Below are positions 11,601-23,900 of a stretch of DNA of 64,000 nucleotides, one piece after another. The notes beneath the pieces were generated by a model, which was not told the DNA's origin, made no database searches, and worked only from the letters and a program-made list of their open reading frames with translations. The position numbers and the translations under genes were made by a program. The stretch is from the NCBI RefSeq assembly GCF_029873635.1, contig NC_080423.1:105071773-105135772 (forward strand), given 5' to 3'. How positions within the stretch are numbered: position 1 is the first letter of the stretch; each line of letters opens with the position of its first letter. This DNA comes from Malania oleifera. Its lineage: Eukaryota; Streptophyta; Magnoliopsida; Santalales; Ximeniaceae.

Positions 11601-14600
11601 AAAAGTGGGTAGTAGATATCAATCTAGGAATGACAAAGTTGGAAGGCTTGGCTGATCTAGTAGGCTGCCCTATTTTGGAGTGGCACTGACTTATTTAGGT
11701 CTTCACCTTGGAGAAAATCCTAACTATACCTTGTTTTGGGACCTTCAAACCTTGTGGTAGAGAGAGTGGGACTAGTGGGTAGTAGATTTTTTTTTGGTTA
11801 CTTATCATTAGGAGGTTGCATTACTCTTACCAATGTGGAACTTTCTAATATACGTGTTGAATAATTAGGTAAAATGGAGGACCTAACCTCAATGATAGGC
11901 CTCCCCCTCTATTTATAACATATGTCAAGTACATAACTCTAACACATTAATAATGTCAATTGACCAAATAACCATTAATACTTCCTCCCAATCTAGAACA
12001 TATATATCATATGCTCCTAGCTTGTAAATGAATTTCACACGAGCACCTCCTAAGGTTTTAGTGAATAAATCAGCAAACTGAAAAATTAGACTTCATATGA
12101 GTGGTTGTATTGAGCTTTTGTACAAGTTTCTCCTGAATAAGTGGCAATCAACTTCAATGTGCAGCTTTGTCTGCTCAAGGAAGACCGAGTTGGAGACAAT
12201 ATGAATAGCAGCACTATTATCACACATCAACTTCATAGGCTGAGAATGCAGAAAATCCAGTTCTTCCAACATGTTCTTTAACCAAAAAAGTTCACATGTA
12301 GTGTGAGCCATAGCCCTAAACTCTGATTCAGCACTTGATCTAACCATCATAGTTTGTTTCTTACTCTTCCAAGAAACCAAATTACCACCAACAAAGATTT
12401 AGTACCTTGTAACCCGAGCCAATTTGCATCTATATACATTGAATACGAGTGTGACCCTAATTCTGATGTAAGAGACCTCTCACTGGTGCTCCTTTGAGAT
12501 ATCTTGAAGTACAAATTACTGCATCTTAGTGACTTGTTCTTGGAAAATCGAGAAACTAACTTGTAACACTTGTTGTGAAAGACATATCTGGTTGAGTGAC
12601 TGTGAGATAATTCAACTTTCCAACAATTCTATAGTATCGTTCTGGATTCCATATTTGGCACTATTGGGATCCATGGGTGTATCAATATGTTTGGATCCCA
12701 ATAGTCCAGTCTCATTTAAAAGATTAAGAACGTACTTTCTCTATGACAAGACCATTCCTACGAGATCTCGATATTTCTATACCCAAGAAGTACTTCAATG
12801 GTCCCAAATCCTTGGTCTGAAATTTAGTTTTTAGGAAAATTTGTAGATCCTGGATGCCTTGATCATCATCCCCAGTAATCACAATATCATCCACATACAA
12901 AATAAGCAAAATCCTGCCAGATGGAGTCTGACAATAAAATACAGAGTGATCCACTACACATCATGGGAAGCCAAGCTCAAGCACAACAACACTGAATCGA
13001 CCAAACCATGCTTTCGGTGACTGCTTTAAACCATATAATGATTTCTTGACCCAAATAGCGTTTCCAGGTTGGTAATGGAAATTACATTCATTTTTGGTTA
13101 GTTGGGTGGGTAGGGTTTCATTGGAGTCTTTAGTCTTCTGTCTTTTTAGACTGCCTAGGTTGCAGAATTCCCCGGTTATTGATTTCTACTCTTTGGAAGG
13201 GGGATTTTCACTTTTTTAGGAATCTCAACAAGAGAGAGGTTGTTGACTTGACCATTTTGTTGCTAGTTTTGGAGGGAGCTTTATTTTATTTTATTTTTTA
13301 AAATTTTTTTTCCTATTCCCTAGTCAAAAGATGACTCAAGGATTTGGATGGGGGGGCTCTTTTCCACTAAAATTTTTTACTCTTAACTTATGAAATCCCA
13401 GAATCCTTGTCCTTTCCTTTTGAATAATTTTATCTAGAAGGCAAAGGTTTCCTTTAAAATAAGGTCTTTCATGTAGACCTTGGTCCTTTATCTGCTTAAT
13501 ACCTATGATTTGTTGCAGACAAGGAGGCCTTATAAAGCTAAAGATCTAGATCTATGTTTATGTGCTATGAGTCAAATGAAACTATAGATCACTTGTTCCT
13601 ACACTGTCATATGTCTAAGTGACATTGGGCTCTTTTGTTTTCAGTCTTGGGTGAGGCTGTGGTATTCACCAAGACAGCTGATGCTTATCAACCCTCTTGA
13701 AAGTGTGTTAAAAGGCTTCAAGCGAAGGGAGGGTTGGCTCTTTGGATATGTGTTATATTTGTGCTCCTTTGGACTCATTGGACATAACAGAATGCCAGGA
13801 TTTTAATGGCAAAGCAACCACACCTTGTCTCCCTTGGGATAGAGTGGTTTCCTTTGCATCCTTATGGGCTCATTCTTTAGGGTTTTTTTTTTTAGGGATT
13901 ATTATTGTCAGATCTTCAGAGGGACTGGAAGGGAGCATCATTGTAATTTCATTTGCGTTTTTTGTTTCTTTGCTTTAGGAGGACCTCTTATCCTCCACCC
14001 TTTGTAAATTCTTCTCTAACCAGTTAGTGATATTTTTTTTTTAAAAAAAAAAAATCTGTCTCATAATAATTTAACTGAAGTTTGGATGAGGCTTGAGTCT
14101 TAACTTGTTAAAGTTTTCACTTGGGTGATGGGTTTTTATGACAAATGAATATTAAATAACTTTAACCATTGGAATATCTTACTGAGTGAGTCTTCCCTAA
14201 GGAATTATCATTTACAATTCTTAGATTTGAAAGTGCTATACAGGCCATCCATGTAGTATCAGTGCTCATCATTTGGCAACATAATGTTGTTGTTTCTTTT
14301 AGCTTATCCTTGGTGGAATTTGATATAACGATAATGCTTTAAGAATGTCAATGCTCCTCTTTTCTTCTATTTTAAAATTGTTTCTTATTTTTTATTTAAA
14401 TTTTGGCCATTTTGGAAGCATACTACTTTTTTTCTAATCAGCAAAGGAAAAATTCATAAAGGACAGACACCCAAGGGGATGCTTGCCTACAAATAAAAAA
14501 GATTGACAGACAGGAGAAAAAAAAGAAAATTCAAGGTATCACTCATGTGACAGGGTATCCAAAAAATTAAGTTTTGTGTGAGTATCCTATGTATACAACC

Positions 14601-17600
14601 CTATCAACCTGCAAGTGAGATAAGTAATCTATATTTAAGAGTTGTAAGAGACATAGGTGTTCCTTCAAAGGCTTTTTGTTTCCTCTCTCCCTGCACAATC
14701 TAAAAAATGGTGAGAGGGATCAAGGTCAAGGCTTTTCTCCTGTCAATATTTGTTCGAGTTACATTCCAATCCCATAACCCTTTATACAGAGTCTCAGCTG
14801 ACCAAACTAGTTGCCAAATTCCACAAATTCTGCATCCTCTTCATACAAAAACCATCTATTCACCATAAATTCCCCACCTCTTTTATAAATAATCAATGGT
14901 AAGGATTCTTCTCAAAACCGCTTCCTGAGCCGCAGAAAAGGTGGAGCTAAAGACTTCCAGATAGCCTTCTTGGGGAAGCTAATACTGCCCCGCATCTGTC
15001 TGGATTGTCTAGGTTTTTACAGAGGGAGTTGATTGTGAAACAACCATTTTTTCTTGGCTTCCACCGTTCCATGTAGGTTCATTTGGGTTTTGTCGAATGC
15101 ACACCATTCCTGCATAGCAGTCTAGAGAATTCAGCAAAGACTTCAGGCTCCCAGTCTTGGGTATTTCTATTTCTATCAAAAGGAATGTCCCAAACTAGTC
15201 CAATTGTCAAAGTGATTAATGTGCATACTCATTGATGCATCTTTATTACAAGCCAAACTGAAAATATTAGGGAATTGAGCACTTAGTGGGGTGAACCCAC
15301 ACCAGGTGTTGTGCCAAAAGACAATATTCAAGTTTGTTGATAGTGAAAAAGCCTTCCCATCATTTACTAATCCATTTCTAAACGCCTACTCCTCATGACT
15401 CCCTAACTTAGAGCTCCATTCTTTGTGATTTTTGTTATAGCAAAAGAAGAAATTCATTACTAGATTAAGAATATACAGCAAGGAGAATACAACATCTCCC
15501 TAATAGAATCTGGGATGAGCCAGATAGAAAATACAAAAGATAGAACAAGAAAGGAAGAAAAACAAACAAAAAACTGCCAGTGCACAATATCAAGCCAACA
15601 AATATTGCCAATCACGTTGAATATTCAAAAGCTCACTCCTTTAAAGTTCCCATAGCCAACAACCCAAAGTTATGCCATGTAACGAATCTTCTACCAAACC
15701 AGAAAAAAGTCAAATTCTTCCCTGGAAAAATACGCACATTACATTCCAACCATAACCCCATTTCACTGCAAAGAAAGTGCATTTCCATAATGCTGCCCTG
15801 TCCTTTCTCCTTTCAAAACCTACAAAAGAAACTGCCAGAAAATCCTCCACTGTCTCTAGACAAACCCAACTCTCACCCAATAAACCAAATAACTTTCTCC
15901 ACACCCTCCAGGCAAAATCACACTGCATAAAAAAATAGGATGCAGATTTTGAACTGTTATAACCAAGCACACAAACATTTGGAGAGAGTCCTTCATCAGT
16001 CCCCTACTTAGTAGCTAGTTATTGGTATTGATTCTATTAAGCACAACCAACCAGATAAAAGCCTTGATTTTTTGGGGGGATATTTCAAGTAGTATTATGG
16101 AGAGGAAAAGAAGAATCTGACCAAGTCAAGAATTTACTGAAGGTTTTGCAAGAATGCACCCCCATAGGATCGAAGGACTAGGAATGATTATGGGCCACAG
16201 AAATGTGACAATTACTCAGAAAAACTAACAAGGAGGATAATTCCCCAATCTCCCTCTCATCAAGGGGCCTCTGAAAATGAAAATCCCACAAAGGCAAATG
16301 GCAACCCAAGTCAACAACAAAAGAAGATGTGTTGCTATTTTTCCTTGAGTTCAAATGAAAGAGATACGGAAAAAAGGTGGATAAAACAACATTCCCCAAC
16401 CAAAATTCTTTCCAAAAATGAATATTATAACCCCTACGCAATACAAACTTAGTATGGGGAATAAAGAGGGGATAAATTTGAGAGATAGATTTCCACAGGC
16501 TTCCGAACCCTCAAGAACATCTAGATCCCAAATTGGTATCCGATCCATTCTCATCCAACTCAAAATTTCTTTTAATAACTTTATGCCAAAGTGATGAGTC
16601 CTTTAGGGGAAACTGCCAAAGCCATTTAGCTAGGAGAGCAGTGTTTTTAGACACCAAATTCCATGATTCGATCCACTCTCCCATTTTCTATATATGACCT
16701 CCTAGTTCCCCAAATGATCCCTATAACCCCCAACCCTAAATCACGGGAAGTCTCTAATAACTTTCTCAATCTTACTAACAACCTCTATTGGAATCTTAAA
16801 AATAGACGGATAATACAATCATGGTCTTAAATTTCCACGAAATTGTCAAAATTTCCGGTTTCCGTCACCCTCAAAATCAAAACGGTAGTCAATTCCCATC
16901 TTGCATAATTTCCATCAAAATCTCAACGAATCATCCAATATTTATCAAAATCTCGAAATTTTAGCGAAGTTGGTTGCAATTTTAACTATACAATGAAATT
17001 TTCTCGAAATTCAAATGAGAGATTTAGGAGTGATGCGAAATTTCTCTCTTGCAATAATTTGTTTATTTTTATCGAAACAAAATTATTACAAGTGCTTTTG
17101 AAATGATATGACAAAATAAACTTACAAAAACATTTTATTTAACCATTCATGTCTAAATTATCATTATTTGTATAATAAATAATATTTAAATGATTTATAA
17201 ATTTCATTTGTATAAACTGAATATGTTTAATTGCATTATCTTACAAATATGTTTGATACACATATTATATTACAACTTTTCCACCTCATGCACAACATAT
17301 ATGTATTTAACTTGTAAAATATTAGTCCTAAAACTTACATTATTATGTCTGTTAACTGTTTTTAAAGTTTCACAAAGAATTCAATGCTTTACTACTGATT
17401 TCCGTTATTTTTTCAAATAAAAATCAAAATTTCTGTACTTTTGGAGCCTCAAAATTTGAGTCGAAATCGAAATTTAAGACCTTGAATACAATGAGATACT
17501 AAAAAGACAAGCCTAAATAGAAGTAATTCTACCCCCAAGAGAAAAAAGAGCCCCTTCCACCCATCTAGACGCTAGCCACCCTCTCTATGACTGGATCCCA

Positions 17601-20600
17601 AATAGCTACCAGATCTAGGATTAACCCCTGAAGGGTAAATAGGACATGAGCCAATCCAACAACCTGCACCCCACCCCTGAAGACAACTCCCTAACACACT
17701 CATCACACACATTAATAGCAACAAGCCCACTCTTCTCCATGTTAATCTTAAGCCTACAAACCCTCTCAAAAATATAGAGAAGACCCAAAATATTCATAAA
17801 AGAAGGCCTATGATGAATGATCATCCAAAAGAAAATCATGTTGTCAGCAAACTGGAGGTGAGAAACTATCACCTTCTCCCTCCCACATCTAAACCTTTCA
17901 CCATGGACTGCCCTATAAACCATACTCAAAACATCAGCCCATTGAAATGAACAAAAACAGGGAGAGAGGGTCACTTCGTCTAATACCTCTTGAGGCACTA
18001 AACCATGATTTAGGCTCACCATTCATGAAAACAGAATAGCACACATTAGACATGCAACCCTCATCCGTCAATTCCATCTCTCTCCAAACCCTTTCCTCAC
18101 AAAAATCATATTCAAGAAATTCCAACTAACTCTAAGCTTTGTCAAAATTCAGTTTAAAGATGAACCCTTTCTTCTTTCTCCTCTGAATATCCTCTACAAC
18201 CTCATTAGCAATCAAAATGGCATCCATGATCTCTTTATACCCCACAAACACACTTTGAGCCTTAGAAATATTCTTATCAAGCCCCGCACCCAACCTATTG
18301 GCTAGTAATTTTGCAATAATCTTATACACACTAGAAACTAGACTAATAGGTCTATAATCTGTGATCTTGATAGAGCTACTCTTTTTTGGCACCAAAGTCA
18401 TGACAATGGAATTAATACTCTTGCTCAAGATCCCAATCCAATAAAAATTCATTAAAAATCTTAAGCAAGTCTCCCTTAATCACCCCTAAAAAATCCTGAA
18501 AAAAAAGGCCAATTTGAAACCACACTTGGACAGATTTATCTTCAACTTTGAAATCTTCTAAAAAGTTATTAACAAAGTAAGGACCTTGCGGAATGCACCA
18601 CCACGCCACCTCCTCCCTCACAAGCATGAGACCCCAAATCACCCCTAGATCCTGAGAGTGAAGAATCAGCCTACTCAAACCATCCACCACCAAAATAAAC
18701 TTAAGGGGGATGATGGCTCTGGTCTTAGACCCCAAGAAAATCTAAAAGATTCCCTATGCTGACCATTAACAACAATCATTGACATATTAGTGGAACTAAG
18801 GCACCTTCTAATCTATGTATGTCACCACATTGACCCGGAACCCTTTTTTAATAACACTTTGTCAAAGAAATACCAATTAACCATGTCATAGGCTTTTTCA
18901 AAATCCAATTTAAAAATCATGCCCTTCTTACCCCTCGTCCTTGCATCCTCAACCTCCTCATTGGCTACCAAAACTGTATCTAATATTTGTCTAACAAACC
19001 CAGATTGGGCCATCAACACTATATCCCCTAAAACTTCTCTGATTCTTCTTTACACAACCTTAGTTATCACCTTATGAACACTAGTCACGAGACTGATCGG
19101 CCTAAAATCCTTGACCTTCCTAGACCTTTCCTTGTTTTTGGAATAAGGGCAATGCAAGTAGAGTTTACGCTCTTGCAAACCACCCCACTCCTATGGAACT
19201 TCTAAAAAAACTTCATCATATAATCTTTTAGCACTTCCTAACTATCCTGGAAAAAGCCATTATAAAGCCATTTGGGCCCAATGCTTTGTTTTTACTCATG
19301 TGAATCACAACCTTTCTAACTTCCTCCAAATCAAATGGCCTCTCCAGCCAACTTGCAGCCCCCTCCCCAATAGGTCTCCAATCAAGCCCCTTCACCATCA
19401 ACTTATTCTTGCAATCACCAGTGTATGGCATTTTACAAAAATTAGTGATCTAAACCCCAATCTATATGTATTTCCTCACCACCCTTTTTGAGTCTAACTC
19501 CAACTCCCTAATGCGAATTTTCCTCCTTCTTCAATTAGCCACTATGAAATAATTTAGAACTACAATCCCCCTCTTTAACCCAACTAACCCTTGATTTTTG
19601 ATGCCTACTCCTCTCTTCCTTCAATAGAAGCACCTCCACCTTCCATAGTTGAACCCTTCTAAGTCTGTCTTCCTCCCTCAATAGGCCACACTCCTCCAAC
19701 CGATTCATACCAACAATATTAGTCAAAATATTGTTTTTCTCTCCTTAATGTCCCTGAGCACCTTTTTATTTCAATCGTTTAGCTTATTATGGACATACTT
19801 CAGTTTTCTCATTACGTTAAATCTTCCCCAACCATGCACATAGCACTGTTTCCCCCAAACTACATTATCGCAAAGAGAAGAGTGTGATAGCCACATATTC
19901 TCAAGCCTAAAAGGGATAGGGATTCACTAGATGGGGTTGGGATCTGAGAGTATCGAGTCGTGGTAAGAAATGGGCCTAACCTAAACCCCTTGCACAATAT
20001 TCGAAATAAGTCTTCCTATGCGTTGGTAAAAAGGAATCTATCAATGTGAGACAAGCTTGTCTTTGGATGCCATCCAAGTGATGCAAACATGATTCATGGG
20101 CATGTCCCAAAGATTGCAATTTTGAATAAAAGATTCAAATTTCCTCGTGCTACGAGCCACCCTCAAACCCTCAAACTTTCCCCTTAAGGTTGTAATAACA
20201 ATAAAATCACCCCTACCAATGCCCCTAACCTCTAGCAAGACCGACAAAGGAAAAGACGCAAAGTTACAATCTTTAAACAAAGCTAGCCTAGTATCCATGC
20301 TCATAAAGAAATGAACATATATCTCTCCTAATTTGGACTCCTATAAAAACAGAATATCTGGATTGACTCTATTAACCAATTCCTTAACAATTATTATCTT
20401 ATCCATCCCTCTTAAACCTCTAACATTCTAGGGTAACAGCTTCATTTAATTTCACCAATTACTGCTGAAAACGTACTGCCTTTCTCATAGTTAATTGAGA
20501 AAGCTAATCTAACTAGTTTTTTTTTTTTTTCCTAAATATATATTTCTACAGCAAATCTAAATATTTTTCTACACAATTTTTTTTGTTTTTCTCCACGTAA

Positions 20601-20934
20601 ATACCTTTTTCTTTTAAAGCTTAACACCTTAACCTTATCCCTAGAAGGAAACACAATACTGTTAGATTACCACCTTGCCTAAAAGCTTAAGCTTTTAGTT
20701 TGTAGGCCAACACTGTATTTCTTGCTTTAACACTTCCCCACACATGCAGCCTGACAGCATGTGGAGAAATAAACAAACAACAAATAACACCCATTATAGG
20801 GAATACAATAATTTTTAAACATTGCAAAATAAATGTTGGGAAGAGGACTAGAACCTGGGACTTCCTAGTAATCTGTTCTGATTCCATGTTAGATTACCTC
20901 TTTATCTAAAAGGTTAAGTTATTAGGTTGTGGGC

Positions 20935-20985
<51 letters not shown>

Positions 20986-23900
20986 AGCTTTAACAGATAC
21001 TAAGGAACATTCATGAAGTCTTTGGAAGGGCTCAATTGTTTTAGATTTTTTTAATTGATAATTAGGTGATGTTTCTTAGAACCTTGTAAAAATAAGATCG
21101 TTGTCTCCATAAATCTGTGCCCTTTGGTATTTCAGAAGGCGACTGCTGTTGTTTCTTTCTAAGAATCAGAAATGATTTTGTATTTTCTCCCCAACTTCCC
21201 TAGATGCCCACCATTAGTGACTGCTGAAGTTCAATAATTTTTCTATTCTATCAAGAATTCTTCAAGTCTTCGAGGAAGTCTCTTGTTTTGCATTGTTTGA
21301 GCTAGAATATGTCTGCTCTAATTTCAAAAAATGGACATATTTCTATGGAGGATGTTTAATTTGTATGCTCACAAAGATTACAAAGCATACAACCAATTCA
21401 AAGAAATAGAAATAATACTAAGTTGTCAAATATTTGAGTATGAATGTGCGAGTTGTTGCTTTCATTTTATACTTTTTTAAAATCCAATCCATTGATTGTG
21501 GATTTCAATAAGTTTTTATAAAAGAACTATTTAATATAAATATAAAGTTCATTACGTTTCCAAGGTTCAAATTCCAACGTCCTCTAATGGTGTTTTATAA
21601 TTCTTTTTCTTAAACAATGCAGATTTTGATGCGTGCTATTTCGAGTCCACCATTTCGAAATTATCATGTTTGGTGGTCTCTTGCAGATTCAAAGTATGCT
21701 GGGACTGCATTGTTTGTAAAGAAGTGTTTTGAACCTAAAAAGGTCTCTTTCTCTTTAGATCGAACAGGTACTCCACACAAATTCTATATTATTTTGTAGC
21801 CTGATGAATTACTTTCTGTCATGAACTCTTTTTCCTTTAAATCTTGTTCATGTTGTTGTTGCTGTTTTTGTTGTATTACATTTACATGTAGTTTTTTAAG
21901 GAGTTGGAAGTTGTATGCTTGATGGGTATCTTATTTTCTTAATTGAAGATTTTTAATTTTATTTGGTTGAGAATTTTAACTGTAATTATTATTTTCAGTA
22001 TCGTTTGAGGGAAATCAAACCAAAGTCTTTTAGGGCAAAAGCAAAAAGCGTAATTTGTAATTTTGTGTTGGCTCCCTCTGCCACACCCCCCCCAAAAAAA
22101 AGAAAAAGGTCCCAGGAAAAACAAAACATTTGCCATTGAAATATATAGTGCTTTGAACAGTTAACTTTTTTTCTCTTTTGTGAAATAGGTTGTTTGCTTA
22201 TTCTGGACAGTGCTGGGTGTCACGGGCTGACTATTTCACACCTTTGTGAAAGGACTGTGCGGCGCTTGCTAAAGCACTCTTGCTTAACTGGCTAGCCTAT
22301 CGTTTACCACAATTCATCCATGGAACACTTTGATTAGCATTCAATCAAATATCAATGGAAGCAGTAAGCAATTATGAAAGCAATGGCAAGCAAGCAGTAA
22401 ACATTGAAGCAACACAATTCATTAATAACACCTCCATTGACATTGCGTGTTTTGCGAGGGAGGCAAGTAGGCTAAACACGTTGACAATAGCTAGTGAGTT
22501 TTACAATATTGATGAACACTCACCCTCCCCTAAAGAGCTTTACATGCAATCTCATCCTGGCACTAGGAAACATCAAAATGACCGAGGAGTCATACTGCCT
22601 TATTTGGCATACAAAGAAACAACTAGTAGAAAATAAACCTACACTAGTATTTACATAATGGAAACCCATCTCAAACGCACGAGACAAGTTGTCACGGGCA
22701 AACATAATGCCCTGAACAAGTTAGGCTTGTGACGCTACCCTACTTATGCGGTCAACATCCTCGTAGACTTTGACGCTAGGTATACTTCAACTTTGTCCAT
22801 GAACAGTTGCATATCTTCTGCAGAAATCTAGTTGATTTCTTCATCACCAAGGTCTTTCCACTTCACTAAGAACTCCCGCCGCTTCTTCCTTGAGGATATG
22901 AGCTCTCTGTCTGCAAGGATATCTTTAACTTCATGTCTATCAAGTTGCACTGTCTTCAACTCTGCTTTGTTTGACTGTCTTCTGCTCGGATCGTCGGTGT
23001 CGGCGTTGAACGACTTGAGGCAGTTGACGTGAAACACAAGATGCACTTTCATCCAAGTCGGAGGGTTGATTCTGTAAGAGGCCTTCCTGACTTTGGCAAA
23101 GATGGGACTGGTCCTTCATATTTGCGAAGTAGTCCCTGTCTCGTCCTCGTAATGACCTGATCTATTTAGGATTGAGCGTAACAAGCACCAAGTCACCTAC
23201 GTTTAACTACTGTAGTCTTCTCCCTTGATCTGCCCCCTTCTTTATCTGCTTAGAAGCTTTCTCTAGGTAGGCTCGGGCAATATCTGCTTTTTTTCTCCAT
23301 TCTCTAGTGAAGATGTACGCCCTGGGACTCTTTCCTCTACACGACTCATCCACTGTGTGAGGTAACAGCGGCTGCTGGCCTGTAACAAGCTCAAAAGGGC
23401 TCTTGTTGGTTGTTGAGCTCCTTTGGGCCTTAAAACAAAACTGAGCCACATCAAGTAGTTGCACCAAATTCTTATGGTTGGCATTGACAAAATGATGCAT
23501 CATGCAAGTACTCTTCTAGTAGCCTATTGAATCTCTCCGTTTGTCCATATGTCTGTTGATGGTAACTCGAAAAGATTTCAAGCTGTGAATCGAGGATTTT
23601 GAAAAGTTTTGTCTAGAAGTTGCCGGTGAATCTTAAGTCTTGGTCACTAACAATGCCTTGGGGAACACCCCAATATTTCACAATATTTGTGAAAAACAAC
23701 TATGCCGTCTCCTTTGTCGAACAGTTTTTTGGTACGGGTATAAACACACCATACTTCGAAAGCCTCTTTGCAACCACAAGTATAGACCCTACATCTCCCA
23801 CTCTGGGCAGGTTGGTGATGAAGTCCAATGAGACACTTTCCCACGGTTTGGACGATACGGGTAGGGGCTCCAGCAGCCCTGCGATCTTCCTCCGCTCCAC

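Larger units (their letters stand above)
9396..21622 (+). other. APE1L intron 2 (12.2 kb, transposon-filled)
   Basis: Donor CAG/GTTACA at 9395/9396, acceptor ATGCAG/ATTTTG at 21622/21623. It holds a plus-strand LINE split by a copia fragment, at least three minus-strand LINE pieces, a hAT-like MITE and a TRIM. The stretches 9396-10260, 14060-14420 and 20985-21622 show no recognisable feature beyond AT-rich intronic sequence. Confidence 0.85.

Noticed and set aside
21623..21767. Separate small gene encoding [18 protein letters not shown]
   Set aside because: It is exon 3 of APE1L: phase, flanking GT-AG sites and family sequence all fit, despite the 12-kb introns on both sides.
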